Part shown: positions 11,055-23,853 of the stretch, piece by piece
How positions within the stretch are numbered: position 1 is the first letter of the stretch
Layout of the letters: every line of letters begins with the position of its first letter
Assembly: GCA_025331565.1 (NCBI GenBank)
Contig: JAFREQ010000061.1
Location: 2,633,501 to 2,697,500, forward strand
Reading direction: 5' to 3'
DNA: 64,000 nt
Source: Holacanthus passer
Taxonomy: Eukaryota; Chordata; Actinopteri; Pomacanthidae
Program-made: the position numbers and the translations under genes
Notes under the pieces: generated by a model
Seen by the model: the letters and a program-made list of their open reading frames with translations, nothing else
What the model was told of the DNA's origin: nothing
The model's database searches: none

Positions 11055-12553
11055 TGTGAAGGAGGGGAAGAATTGGGGGAGCCGCTACGATCAGGATTCC
11101 ACAGCTGGCTCATGTCACTCCTTTGACCCTTTCCCCCACAAAATAAAAAGTCTAGACTGCGCTCTGTGTCTCGCCACTTCACAGAAACAGACAAAAAGGC
11201 ACACGGAGGGAGAGACAAGATAAACGAAGCCGTAACTTTCTCTTTCCCTTAAGGACTCGGTTCACAAGACTGCTCTTCATGGCAAGACACGGTGTCTATT
11301 AAGCCCATTAATAAATAAAGAAAGGCAATAGCGCCACCAAAGAAATAGATATCACACTATTACTTATTTAACTGCTGTGCTGAATTATTTATTGTTTATT
11401 CCAAATGATCTTTTTTTCAAGTGTACACTTTCAGCTTGGGTATCCCATGTGAGCGCTACCAGCGGCAAATGATTTGGACAGCCAAGTTCAACTTGGATGA
11501 GTTTGTGAGGGGGAAAGCGCGGCTGCCGGTGCAAAACTACTGCAGGGGGTTGGGGAAAAGATCCTTGATGATCGTGTTACTGACATCAAAGAATAAGTAC
11601 ACCAAAGTCAACAGCCAAGCAGTATTAAACACCCACTGAAAGACAGACACAGACACATACTCTCTCTCTTCCTCTCTCTCACACTCATTTACTCTCCATG
11701 TCTTCCTCGCTCTATTCCTGAAACACTCAGGGTCCGCGGAGGGAGATAAATTATGGGCCTAGTGGCTTTTTGAAGTCTGCTCGGCATCAACACCAATAAA
11801 CGCCAAGCGTGGCCCGCCTCCCTGCTCCTAAATTAAGTACTTATTACCTCTGGTGTGACTTGGCCATGTGGACCATGGCAACGCTTCGCCGGGGCAGGGC
11901 TGAAGGCCTGGGGTCGGCAATGATGAGAGGCAGCGGGAACAAGCGGAGCATATGTCCTCTAATGAAATAAAGACCTCGGCCATATACAAGCTGAATGATT
12001 TACGCTGATGCACAGTGACCTCTGAGAATTCACGAGTCAAACCATGTGCGTGAATTCTTCACTACCTGGCTCGCATGTCCTAATGGATGCTAATCATGCA
12101 GCCCTTCCACGGTGGGTTGTTTGTCCAGAGTTTATAATTTCCATACCTTTTAGCTTGCGGCGCACACTTCAAATTAATCATCATCACTAAAATATTCCCA
12201 TCGAGCTGATGAGTGAAACTGCACAAAAGGCCTTCAGTCGGGTAATGTAAGACAATACTTTGATTTGAGGTCTGGGTCAGTTATGCAAGATCTGTTTCTG
12301 CAGAACTATAAACTAATAACAGTAGCTGGCACTCTTATCAAATTAAATGCCACAGCACCAAGAAGAGAAAAAAATCAGCAGCTTAAAACAAAAGGATGGA
12401 GACGTGCCAAAGTACGCTGGAGAGAGGAGAGTGAAGTTGAGGGAGAGCAGGCAGCTCATTCTCCTGGAGCACCCTTTAAAGTAGTGCCAAGGCCCTTTCT
12501 GGTGCCATAGCACTGCATCTGCCTCTGGGGAGAGACGAGGTGCCGAGCCCACA
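10516..12553. other. non-coding stretch; possible conserved element at 11.83-12.12 kb
   Basis: A GT array lies at 11019-11053. A 66-codon protein-like frame ends at 11639 (see findings). The stretch 11826-12125 is low in repeats, with TAATGGATGCTAATCATGCAG-like homeodomain text, and reads like conserved non-coding sequence. No gene is supported. Confidence 0.45.
11019..11053 (+). repeat. (GT)n microsatellite
   Basis: Seventeen uninterrupted GT units. Confidence 0.95.
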
Positions 12554-12788
12554 CCTCCTCTCCTCTCCTCTCCTCTCCTCTCCTCTCCTCTCCTCGAGCC
12601 TCCTCTCCTCTCCTCTCCTCGAGCCTCCTCTCCTCTCCTCTCCTCTCCTCTCCTCGAGCCTCCTCTCCTCTCCTCTCCTCTTCTCTCCTCTCTCTAGCCT
12701 CCTCTCCTCTCCTCTAGCCTCCTCTCCTCTCATCTAGCCTCCTCTCCTCTCCTCTCCTCTCCTCTCCTCTCCTCTCCTCTCCTCTCTT
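12554..12788 (+). repeat. TCCTC pentanucleotide satellite array with GAGCC/TAGCC variants
   Basis: About 235 bases of TCCTC units. The variant unit GAGCC occurs at 12596, 12621 and 12656, and TAGCC at 12695, 12715 and 12735. The spacings are 25, 35, 39, 20 and 20, so most are whole multiples of five. One strand is almost purely pyrimidine. Confidence 0.95.
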
Positions 12789-13316
12789 TCCCTGACACAC
12801 GCCTGTCTGGCTGCTGCAGCGAGGAGATTGTATAATCCCAGTGTGTAAAACAGTCTTTTACGGCATTGTAAAGATTTACTATTGGAGTAAATAACGGTGG
12901 GAGAACAGGGCTTTTAAATGGAACCCAATCAATATGTCAGAGGAGGCTGCAGTAGAGGACAGGGCTGCGTCTGATGCCACACACAGGTGGACGATCAGTG
13001 AGCAGTGCACCCAGGAAAACCAGGAGGAACTCTCACATTCCCACCTCCGATGATCAATAAGTCTGGATTCTGGATGGTAAACTGCTACAGTGAAAGTTAA
13101 ACAGGATGTAAACTTGTCATTGAAGCTAATATCTCCAACTTTGGTGGCATAATATGCAACGATGTCAAAGATGAATAATATCCACACACACATGCAGACA
13201 CACTTGACACATGCTGGTATAAATTCAACACTTTGCTCCGTCACGTGCACACGCTCGTGCACGTTCAGAGAAATGCAGACATGCAATAAATTTCAGACCC
13301 TGTGAAAGACGCATTG

Positions 13317-13372
<56 letters not shown>

Positions 13373-14539
13373 AGCCCCTATAGACACTCACACATTCACA
13401 CGGAGACACCCCGGCCTCATGAGCAATAAATCGCACAGCCCATCTAACAAGTTCATTTCCGGAGGCCAGAGAGGATGGGTCCTCTGACTTTGGAGTCAGC
13501 AGCCTTGTGAGGATCAATGGCAAGAGACGGAGAGCGAGGGGCAAGGAATCGAGCTGAGATACAAAAATCAATCAGCAATTTAATCGCTTCGGGAGGGGAA
13601 GACAGAAAAAAAGAGGACAGGGGAGAATTCCACCGCTTTTTTACTTAAAAAAGCAACACTTTGATTTAACCCTTTGACATCCAGTATACATCTCTCAGTT
13701 TTATTGAAGCTTTTCTCTATGACAGGAGAGGCTCCAATGGGAGCAGATCTATTTTCAGACTCGAGATCACAGAACTACTGTTTCTCTCTACAGTCTGAGA
13801 TAAGACTTGGTTAATGTGTCAGGAATAGAGTCAGGCATAAATGAGAAATTCCATTGTGGAGCTTTAGCTTTTAACTACGCGCGTGCTTTTGTCAAAGCCT
13901 GCACACAGTCATTATGTGCAATCTGGGAGGATCAGCAACTTCACTGAAGGATGCAGATAAATAAATACTTTATATCTCGAGCTGGAGCTGTGAGGTCAGA
14001 TCTGTTTGGGAAGAGAAGTGATGGTCAAAGTGCTTGATGGAGGAACATTTCTGTGTGGAAGTGGTTGATGTGAGACCGGGTGTTGAGGAGGAACTCCTTT
14101 AGGTCACTGTTCGAGGCTTCAAATTGACACTATTGAACGAGCAAGCTTTAGACTAATAAAATGAGTGACAGCCTCTGGCTGCAGAATCGAATATATAGAT
14201 CCTCTGAGGAGGAAAAAAAGCAAGCTGGAAAAAAAGAATACATAGAACCACTCCTCAAATCAGCTTGGCTAGAGGAAGAGACTTAATAGAAAGGGAGTGA
14301 GTTAATTGAAAAATGTTGCTGTCTTTCTGTGAACGCCTGGGCGTCTGAGTGTGATTGAGTGTGTGTGCTTTGTGCCCCTGTGTGTGTCCATATGTATTCT
14401 TTGCATTGAAATAAGCATCAAACGTTATATATTTTATAGTGTATTTGTCTTAACTTGCTAGTTGAAGTTCTTTGTGTGTAATGTTAAAGGCTGTTTTTGT
14501 GTGTTTGCACAAGTCAGTGATTGTGTGCCCTAGCGACTG
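12789..14539. other. non-coding stretch, no gene seen
   Basis: Apart from the CA array at 13318, this is unique sequence with scattered AT-rich segments. No splice-bounded open frame was found. Confidence 0.5.
13318..13368 (+). repeat. (CA)n microsatellite
   Basis: About 25 nearly perfect CA units. Confidence 0.95.
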
Positions 14540-14618
14540 TGTATGTGTGTGTACATATGTGTGTCCACATACACACATACAGTTCATACAGTATATATAT
14601 ATGTGTGTGTGTGTGTGT
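14534..14618 (+). repeat. compound GT / AC / AT / GT array
   Basis: GT-rich text with ACATATGTGT, then CACATACACACATAC, then (TA)6 and (TG)9. The opposing GT and AC blocks are partly self-complementary. Confidence 0.8.
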
Positions 14619-15339
14619 ACTAGATTGGTGGGGCGTAACAGGCTGATTCCTCCAGAACTCAGGCATTGCTGAAACTTAGCAACAGGAGCCAGGGGCCTCC
14701 CTCCCCAGAGAGGCTGGCTGCCGAGACACATTCATTACCAGCCCAGAATGTTGGGCTGGATTAAAAATTCATGCTGTTTACAACAACAAAAGGCCCCCCG
14801 TTAAAGAATATGAGCCCTTCTGAACAATGGCTCCACCAAACCGTGAGCAGATCGCTGACATCTCAAAGGAGACCAGCGGTTGTGTAAGTGTGTGTGTTTG
14901 AGTTTGTGTGCCGCTAACAGCGAGTGTGGTGCTTTCTCAGCGTATGTACACACCCTCATAGGCAGTGGTGATATAAATAATGATACTGTTTACTGCAGCA
15001 GGGAGTGAAAACAGCTTAAGGGCACTTGAATAAGGACACGATTCGCTCAAAGTCTTGTGCCGTGTCATGCTGTTTACACCCATAATAAAGGAGCATGTAC
15101 TGTCAGTGTGCTGCACATGTGTGTGTAGGTGCCAGTGCGCTTTCCTTGGAATGAGCTGGATTTTGTGCCGAGTGTGTGACCCTGTCTCTGCTCGGCTCAT
15201 TGACAAACGCCTGTGTGCTGTGCTGTCGGCTGATTTGTTGGCAAAGGGACCGCGCTTATGAGCTCTATTCAGTGTTAATTAGCACACTCCACAGCGATCA
15301 TTATATCAGGTTCCTGTGGTGACGTCTGATTGCATTGTC

Positions 15340-15341
<2 letters not shown>

Positions 15342-15377
<36 letters not shown>
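15342..15377 (+). repeat. (GT)n microsatellite followed by G-run and inverted CA block
   Basis: About 17 GT units are followed by GGTGGGGGGG and then an AC-rich block to 15426. The sequences 15371-15381 and 15396-15406 are perfectly complementary. Confidence 0.9.
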
Positions 15378-15378
<1 letters not shown>

Positions 15379-18300
15379 TGGGGGGGTTAACTTTACCACC
15401 ACACACGCAGTACACACACACACACATTTCTCTCATGAGACCACACACGCAAGCATAAGTAAGGAGGCACAAACATCCTGGACATGCACATAAAAACATA
15501 CTGTAGCACATGAGTGCACTCAAAAATACAACGTCAAGATGCACTGATGTGAAATACACAAGGTTATAAAAGGGTGTATAGGCAGGCGCTCACATGAACA
15601 TCTACCCCCATTCCATTAATGCCACGCCGAACAGGTGCAAGGTCAAACCACCATGCCAATAATAAATGCTCCTCATCATTCTCAGAAATAGTTCTCTCAT
15701 AGCCACTAAATGTTTCAGTAAGGTTGTGTGCTGTTTGTATGACCGTGACGTGGACGAGGTGAGAGGCCGTGTGTGCACAGGTCAGGGAGATCTCCTCTGT
15801 GTGTGCCCAGCCCTGACCTTTGACCTTTGTCTTCTCCATCAGGGACTTGAAAACAGCAGAGGGGCTGACAGCGCATTGTTGACCGGCTCGGCCTCCTGGG
15901 CTGCTGTTTGCTCTTATCTCTGCTCATGTGAAGGCAACAGTAGCAGTGAGTGCTGTAATTTGGGCCGGAGTTCTTAGTTGATAAGATGACGTTACTTCAT
16001 CACAGCACTGTGTCCTAACAACTTATGGCTTTTCCTGAGGGGGTATCGGCTCATGAGCCCACTGACATTGCATGATGAGGAGGATCGGGGTTGATTGTCA
16101 CCCCACAAACTCATGTCAGTCGCGTCATGTGCAGGGCACCTGTTTTTTTCTCTGTGGGCTGCTCTCCTGGGGGCCCGGTTCAGGTTTCAGCATGATTTTC
16201 CAGAGTTCAACAACTGCCATCTCCCAGCCCTGGCATCCCACTGTAACACTGACTGACTGACAGGACGCTACCTTTGACTGTCATGTGCTCTACAGCACTG
16301 AGCCTTTCTCATCACGGGGCTGTCATCAGGGCAGCACATCTACTGGAATAGCGGCCAATGAGTGTGTGTGTAGAGTGCACAAGAATTCATTATGGTTTTT
16401 ATATGTGTATAGAAAAAAATATATGAGCAGCATGAATTTATTTCTTACAGTTCAGTTGGCAGTGTGCTACACTTCATGTGTTTAGATTCTCTCCAAGGAA
16501 ATAGACAGAGACACTGCAGTAATTCAAGTTCTGGTTAATTTATACATTTTGATTAAAACATTCGCACTCCAAACTCTCAAAACTTCAAAGGTTTAGTCAG
16601 AAGCTTAATTTAAAGATTCAATAATAATACAACATTTAAAGTGCAAGCAAATATGACAAAGTGATTCTTAAACAGTGAGGTATGAAGAAAGTAGTAGTGA
16701 TGCCAGTATTTAATTACCTCAGGTGAGCTTTGAGATAATATTCAGGGGGAATTGTATATTCAAGTATATATTACATTTTTAGAATACAAACTAGACTGAA
16801 GTTAATCTCTCAGAAACATTAGAGTGACCAAATTTCTTAAAATATAAATGCGCCACAATATTTCAGTTCCATATTTTCATCTTTCATACAATTATCTCTG
16901 CATGCCACTTTGCACAGCAATAATCAACTTAATATAACAAATCAGATGTCTTTGATCAATAATTAGGTTTGCCTGAGGATGCAGCGCCTCATGAAAGTGT
17001 ACTGCAACCTTGAAAAGACCATTGTTTTAAAATTACCTCATCTGAACATGTGAATTCATGTTGCTTACAAGGAATGAGTCTCTGTTAGACACGGGCCTCG
17101 GGCAAAAGTGAAGGATTCATTCGGTCCTTGAAATTCTCTACGTTTGGGAACACTTAATTGAAGCCCTGGGTTGGTTTTACAGTAAATGAGAGAAAATAGT
17201 GTAATGTAGCACAAATTCATTTTACAAAGTAATGTGTGTTTGTGCTAATCCAATTTATGGTTGAAGAATGGCCTCAAGAAAACCTTTAGTTAAGCCTGTC
17301 TGTAGTCACTCTTGGCCACTTGATGTGCTGTGGATATGGTTCCCCTCTCATCAGATGTAAAGCTAAAGGTTCCCCTGGCAGCGGCTGCGGCACCCCGACT
17401 GCTCATCCTCATTCAAAGCCTCAGTCTTCAAGAGGCGCAGGAGAGGCTGCTTGATCGCAGCGGCTGAATAACACCAGAGGATCCTGATGCTAAGCAGGTA
17501 AATGCAAAAGAATGAGTTGGCCTCGTTGTCACCCAGGAAAGAGCAAGTGGCTTTTGTATTTGTGAATGAGGCCGAGATCATTCTATGAATACTCTCCTCG
17601 CTCGCCTCTCCGTGGGATTGAAATGCCAACTATCTCCCCATTCCATCCCTCGTTGCTCTCAGCCCCCTCGCCGTCGCTCCCTAAACGCGAGGCCCTAACT
17701 TACGCAACTTGAAAGAGAGACAGAGAGAGACAACACACAATTTTACACTTGCGTGCACACAAACAAATAAGGCGATATTGATTGGAGCCATGGCTGCATT
17801 CACACTGATGCTCCTCTCAATAGATCAGTCATGCTCTTGCAGCTTGCCCTGCTGCAGCCCTGCAGTTTAACACTGCTAGCCGCCTCCAAAGGACACGTTC
17901 AATCCACCTGACACCTCAACAGCCCCGCTAACCTCACATACATGCACGCTGTGCTTGCTGGAGCATGAACAAGCTGAAACTCTAAATGTGATTGTTTACT
18001 AAATGATAGCAATTCTACTTCTAATATTACAATAACAAAGCTCCATTGATCTCTGCAGGGACGTTATTTCTTCACTCGCCGGGTTAAAGCATGAGCTCGG
18101 CTGCAGAACACAAACCCCCAAAGTCGGTAATGTTTCAATGTGTCGGAGTCTCGATAATCGTGCGGCATAAACAGTAAATACCGATGAAAGATTAGCAATG
18201 CAAAAGACAAAAGACGCTTAAATAAAATTGGAAATTTGAGAAGAATGCTCCTTTGTGTATGTCCACGGTTTTTAAGACATGCTATTCCATCCTCTGATCA

Positions 18301-18641
18301 CTTCACTGTTTATTTACACGTATTCAGTTTTGCAGAAATGTGTTTGTATCGTCACATTAGGGGCACATGAGATAAACCCTCCTTCAGAGCTCAAGCCTCC
18401 ATAGTCACACTTACTTGTAATCCAAAAGACACATTTTCAGTCTCAGAGTGTGGGAGTGGGAGTTGCAACAGTCCTGATTCACACTGCCACCAGCCCACAG
18501 ATTGGCTGACGCCTCTGAGGGAGTGAAAGCTGAATCATAACGTGACTCTCTGTGCCGCAAAAGGGGCCACGAGCATCCTTCCCCTGCCTGTCCTGAGGGT
18601 GGAGTTGGTTGATTTGTAGAATGTCAACCAGAAATGGCATT

Positions 18642-18649
<8 letters not shown>

Positions 18650-18680
<31 letters not shown>
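18650..18680 (+). repeat. (CA)n microsatellite
   Basis: Fifteen uninterrupted CA units. Confidence 0.95.
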
Positions 18681-18682
<2 letters not shown>

Positions 18683-19096
18683 CACTGCTTGTTTCATGCT
18701 TTTGCACATCTGCAGTGATACGCTTGCATGCTTCTAAGAGAGACAGATGCATGCGTGTAAACATGTGCATGATACAAGCAGCAAAAAGTGATATGCAATT
18801 TCTGTTTGACCTTTTGCAGATCAAATTCCCCGTGGCGCTGCTGTTGTCTGTGCATCTTGACATGTCGACTGTTTCTTCACCATAGAGAAGCATCTGATTT
18901 ATCCAATCTCTAATCCTCATAATATTTCCCTCATTTGGTCCTAACTGTTCTTAACACCCCCCACCTCTCCGGCCCGGTCTCTCCCTCCCACCTGTGCAGT
19001 TCTCACAGAAGTTGTCTGTGGCTGCATCTGTTGCCTGAGTGGCTCGTCTGCAGATTAATGACTCGTTAAGGAGGATAGTGCCCCTGTTTGTGGCTC

Positions 19097-19100
<4 letters not shown>

Positions 19101-19141
<41 letters not shown>
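19101..19141 (+). repeat. (AC)n microsatellite
   Basis: Twenty uninterrupted AC units. Confidence 0.95.
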
Positions 19142-19143
<2 letters not shown>

Positions 19144-21640
19144 CATACACAAAAACGTAAAGTTTTGTGTAATAGCCTGGTGGAGGTTTCTTCTGCATGC
19201 ATACATACATACACATGCATATGCAGACATATAAGCACACATGTAAATTTCTCTCTCTTGTGCAAGCAACGACAAACACATGATTTAGAAAGGTCTCAAA
19301 AAAGAATAAATGATTAAGCCAGTGGTTACTTGCTTTAGCTGCAGTTTCTCTAATAGCTATATATGCTGACTCCAAAACATTCATCTCAAATACAAAATTA
19401 TTGCTTTGCCCTAAAAACAAGCGGCTTTGTGGTAATTTCCATTTCAATTGTTCCATTAAGAACATTTAGGCCTTAGAGAGAATTATGTTTTGGGGTGTGT
19501 TTGCTTGATTGACAGGTGTCTCGGCCCTGTCACAGTCAGCTGTGGCGACTACCATTTATCCCTCCTCCACCTCTCCTCCACCAAGCCTTCCTCCTCTTCG
19601 ACCAAAATTGGATTTTGTGGCTCTTGCATGGCTCCGCCAGCATGACGAGGGCTGGCAGTAAACCCAAATCAAAGCTTGAAAACGTCTCGTCAGGAACCTT
19701 TGAGTGATGGCACGGATGATAAATGCATGTTTTTTCTACAGTCTGTGATCTGTACCCACAGTTATGCCAAAGTCACCACCAGTAAAGACAGTAGTGTTGC
19801 TATCCGCTCCACGGGATTTGGATTCCTTTAAAGCGGGAAGTGAGCCTAATGATTTAATATTCTGAGGTTATGCAGTAAATCACATCAATCACTACTTGGG
19901 TCTCTTCTCTTCATCAACTGACAAAATGATGTAGGGTGGAGAATAATGATGTGAATGGATGACCACAAAATACTGTATGTGAGACCAGAGGAGAGTTACT
20001 GTGCTGAAAGCTGTGCAGTACAGCAGAGCCAGGAGAAAATGATTTGACAAAGAAATGTTTCCATTGGATTTTGATTTAGATTCAAACATAATATTCAACA
20101 AAACATTTATTTTCCTAAAAGCAAGCCACACCTCTCTCCTGGAACACAATAACACCTGCACACACACACCACACACCCCACACCCACACACCCAACCCTG
20201 CCTCCTGCATAACACCTGCACTGTAACACTAAGGTGTTTACAGGAAACACCATCCCTGTTGCTCTTGTGTTTTCCTCCTAAGGCCCCGCGGGGATAGAGG
20301 CCACCTCACTATCGAGCAGCCCTGTATGTGTCTGCTCATGTAGGACATGCCCCGTACATGCACGCACAGCCAGCATCTCATGCCTGAGTGAGTCTGCAGG
20401 CGGGCCCTGGGCCGGGAGGGCTGCAGCCTGTACGGACAGGAAAGAGTTAAACTGCCACATTCCTGAGTTTAGAGGCTGTAACTAATATTGGAGTGTATTA
20501 GTGGAGGAGTCGGAGGCTGAGAACAGCGTAGGTGTTTGTATCTGGAGGAGTCACTGTCCGAATCCCTCCCTGACAAAAGCACACACATGTGCATGCATAG
20601 ACACATGCACATGCACGGTCAGGAAAAAAATGCATAGAGACAATAACAGACACACCTGCATGAGCTCTCTTGTTACTGCTCACCTGCGTTTAGCAGAATG
20701 CTTCTCAATCTGTTTTTATCCCTCGGGTTAGTGGTTTCATTTCATTACTTCCATCATGCATAATCGACGGTTTCAGTGATATGCGACAGAAACCTGTCAG
20801 TGTCATATTTACTTTGGGTTAATTCTATTTTGTCGGTGTTTTTTCATGGCCACACTTTTGATTTTAATTTGTGGTGTTTTCTGTTTGTATTTTCATTTAA
20901 AAATATATCAGTGCTTATTTTGAAAATTAAAATCCAAGCGAAGTTTAAACTGATCTATTTTAAAATATCTGGATTTTTCTGTTGGGGAAAAAATCTGTAG
21001 AAACTGAAAACTATGAACCCTCTGTAAAGCCACATAAACACAAGAATAAAATCTTGAGATAAAAATAATAGATTGAGTGTGTTCAAGTGACAATCTCTTG
21101 TGTTTGCAGTCTTTGTGCAAAAGGCAGAGCACATCGCATGTGAGACAATCTTCCCAAAATGTTGTAATATTCCTTTAACTAAATCTGTAATGGTTCTTTC
21201 ACATTGTTGAAATGAAAACAACAGCTCTCCGCGCTTGTTGTGCCCATTCAGATTGATGTCACGATGTCAGCCAGTTTAACCGCACATGTTTTTCTGCACG
21301 ACTCCGAACCTTCTCCATAAACACCCTGCTCTTGCTTGTGGTGTCTGAAATTGCTGTTTGCGTAGCTCTTAACATAGTATCGTCGTAGCGTGAGCCGTGC
21401 CTTGAATGGCAGAAGGGAAGAGGAGCAGGGTTAACAAGTGCACGACGACGGCCCACAGTGCAAAGCTTGTCACTCACGGAAAGGGAACCCCGGATTGTTC
21501 GGCGGCCTATGAAGTTTCGGGCTGATGTGGAATGTGACTTTCAGGTTTTAGGAGCTCTGAAGGCCACGAGTTTAGCATCTTTCCTCTCTTTACCCTGCCT
21601 GGTACATTCCTCTGTGGTGTGGTGGAGGTAGGGGGTTGTT

Positions 21641-21648
21641 GCACACAC

Positions 21649-21684
<36 letters not shown>
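21641..21684 (+). repeat. (CA)n microsatellite
   Basis: CA units with a single CG interruption. Confidence 0.95.
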
Positions 21685-21686
<2 letters not shown>

Positions 21687-22360
21687 GGTTGTATCTGGAT
21701 TTCATCACCACTGAACAATCTTGCTCCCAGTTAACTCACACAGAGAGAGGTAAGTGAGGCAAGAGCTCTTTAAAGTGAGAGCTGTCGCGTTCGGTGTTTA
21801 AATACTGATCTTTAAAGGGAGTGACAAGGGTTGCGGTACATCAAAACCACCAGGACTTCTCGTAATGAGAGCTGAAGTCGCTGGTTTATCTCTCATTACT
21901 CAGCTGTTTTTTGCTTGATGGTGATTTGCGTGTACCGCACATGTAGTGTTTAAGGAACATATAGCACCAGGCGTCAGATAAGGTTTCGTACAAACCTTTT
22001 CTCTAAAATGAACGACACCTCTGATTTACTTTTCCTCCCTTGTAACGTTTGGTAATTAAACGCAGATACAGTGAATGCTAATTGGAATGAGAAAACACAG
22101 CCAAAAGCTATTGTCGCTGTCCAACAGCGCGGCAGCCAGATCTGAAGTGACAAAAATTTGCACCCAACAAACAGGTTTTCAGTCGCCTGATTCTGGGGCT
22201 GTTTCAGCGGAAAACAATGGGATAATAACTGAAAGAGAAAAATATTGACAAATATCCCCTGCAATGTATGATTGTGGAGCCCCATTCGTTTATTGCCTCG
22301 GCCCCCTCCCCTCACCCCCACCTCAATCCCCCACATTACAGCCATTTACCTAATTGGATA

Positions 22361-22680
22361 AAACGACTCCTGGATGTAAGCCAAAGGGGTTTTATAGTCC
22401 GTGTTTGCGATTCGGATGTTTGATTATAAGCTCTCTTTGATAATTACTCCCAGTTTGCTACCAGCCAGCCGGGCCCACTCTCTTTATCGCTTCCTCGCCG
22501 TGCTGTGAGCAGCAGTTGTGTGTGCCCAAAATCAGCCACCGGGCTGTAAAAGGTACCACAGCATGCCTTCTGGGCCCAACATCATAGGCGTGTTTCGTGC
22601 CCAGTTTACCGAGGCTAATTATCCCTAATTCGAGGTAATGGCGTGATCAAGTGTGTGCTATTATCACAGATCCCCACTCA
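22361..22680. promoter_or_regulatory. possible conserved non-coding element
   Basis: Repeat-free sequence with several homeodomain-type cores: GATTATAAGC, GATAATTACTCC and GGCTAATTATCCCTAATTCG. It also contains CTTTATCGC and CTTTGATAA, which are GATA- or TCF-like. There is no open frame of note in the first part. The call rests on motif density and the absence of repeats only. Confidence 0.25.
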
Positions 22681-23606
22681 CCCTCCTCTTTCAAACTGCT
22701 AGTCCTTCAAAGGTGAGCATTCCCAAGCTTTGTTGTGCTTCTGCTGATTGGTCTCCTGTTTCCACTTCCTCCACGCTAACACGTTCCATCCTTTATCCCC
22801 ATCTGTTCGCTCCGGCTCGAGCCGCTCTACATCCGCGCGCGTCTGAAACACAGTTAATGCATCAAGGATTCATGATTGTAAGTGAGAGAGATAGCTGTCC
22901 TCACCTGCACCAGCCCTGAGGGGGTGATGTGGTTATCAGTGCGCTGAGAGGGAAGGAGACATAATCCATTCTGTGGCACATGGGGGTCTTTCATCGACCT
23001 TCCCGGGTCTGAAAGAGTCTTTCCTGCAGGTCTAACCCAGGGCTGCGATACGGCCGGTCCTTACCCCCCCTCCAGCCCTGCTGATATGGCCCAGCTCTAT
23101 TAGGTCTTGTCTGCATGCTTGAGCTCATGTCAGTTAGGGAGCCTCTCTACCCAGAGGGCATTGGTTGGCAACTCTGGAAGGTAAAGACCCCAAGGACATA
23201 CTGAAAAGTTGGAAATGATTATAACTTAGTACACTTTCTTAGCGTAGTGCCGGGAAGCTCAGAAGCTTTTTTCCTAATTATGCTTGGTTCAGACTTTTTC
23301 TGCACTTTTGCTTCACACATAGATTGAAAGGTTAGGTACACATGTTAATCACTCACACGTGTTTCCATTTTGTTTTCCATTTTCAGACTGAAACTGCAGA
23401 TCTAATGTACAATTTTGCTCATTTTTTTGCTTTAGAGAAAATAATGTGTGTTAGAGTTGTTTTGACACAAAAAGAAGGGTTGACCTCAGATTTTAATTAC
23501 ACCTGCCTCTTTTCATCTCTTTCTCTCCATCACTCTTTAAAACGCCGTCTAAGATGAATTCATTTTGAACGCTTTTTTTTTTCTGCACTTCACTTTCTGT
23601 CACACT

Positions 23607-23635
23607 TGCATGCATGCATGCATATACAAACACAT

Positions 23636-23666
<31 letters not shown>
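23607..23666 (+). repeat. (TGCA)4 next to (CA)15 array
   Basis: A self-complementary TGCA run (23607-23622) is followed by ATACAAACACATAA and then perfect CA repeats (23637-23666). Confidence 0.9.
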
Positions 23667-23668
<2 letters not shown>

Positions 23669-23800
23669 CACGCAGCACCAGTGATTACCATTGTTCTAAT
23701 CCTTTTATTTTATTTCCCTCCCCATCGTTGCCTGCTCTTTGGCAGCCGGCATGCAAATGTGGTGGGTAATGAGCAGAAAAAGGCATTGAGGAAGAGGGGG

Positions 23801-23803
<3 letters not shown>

Positions 23804-23851
<48 letters not shown>
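23804..23851 (+). repeat. (GA)n microsatellite
   Basis: Forty-eight bases of perfect GA repeat, the longest GA run in the window. Confidence 0.95.

Positions 23852-23853
<2 letters not shown>

Larger units (their letters stand above)
14619..19100. other. non-coding stretch, no gene seen
   Basis: Holds the 15342 GT and CA arrays and an 18650 CA array. The segment 14740-14890 has an AACAATGG Sox-type site. The segment 16500-17300 is AT-rich unique sequence. No coding exon is supported. The frame at 17363-17629 on the minus strand shows no domain. Confidence 0.5.
19142..23606. other. non-coding stretch; regulatory-looking segment near its end
   Basis: A degenerate CA/CCA tract (20158-20196) lies between two copies of ATAACACCTGCAC. 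A CA array lies at 21641. The last 1.2 kb before the GA/CA cluster is unique. No gene is supported. Confidence 0.5.

Noticed and set aside
12476..12737. Frames of repeated Glu-Arg-Arg or Leu-Ser-Ser on either strand
   Set aside because: Pure translation of the TCCTC array.
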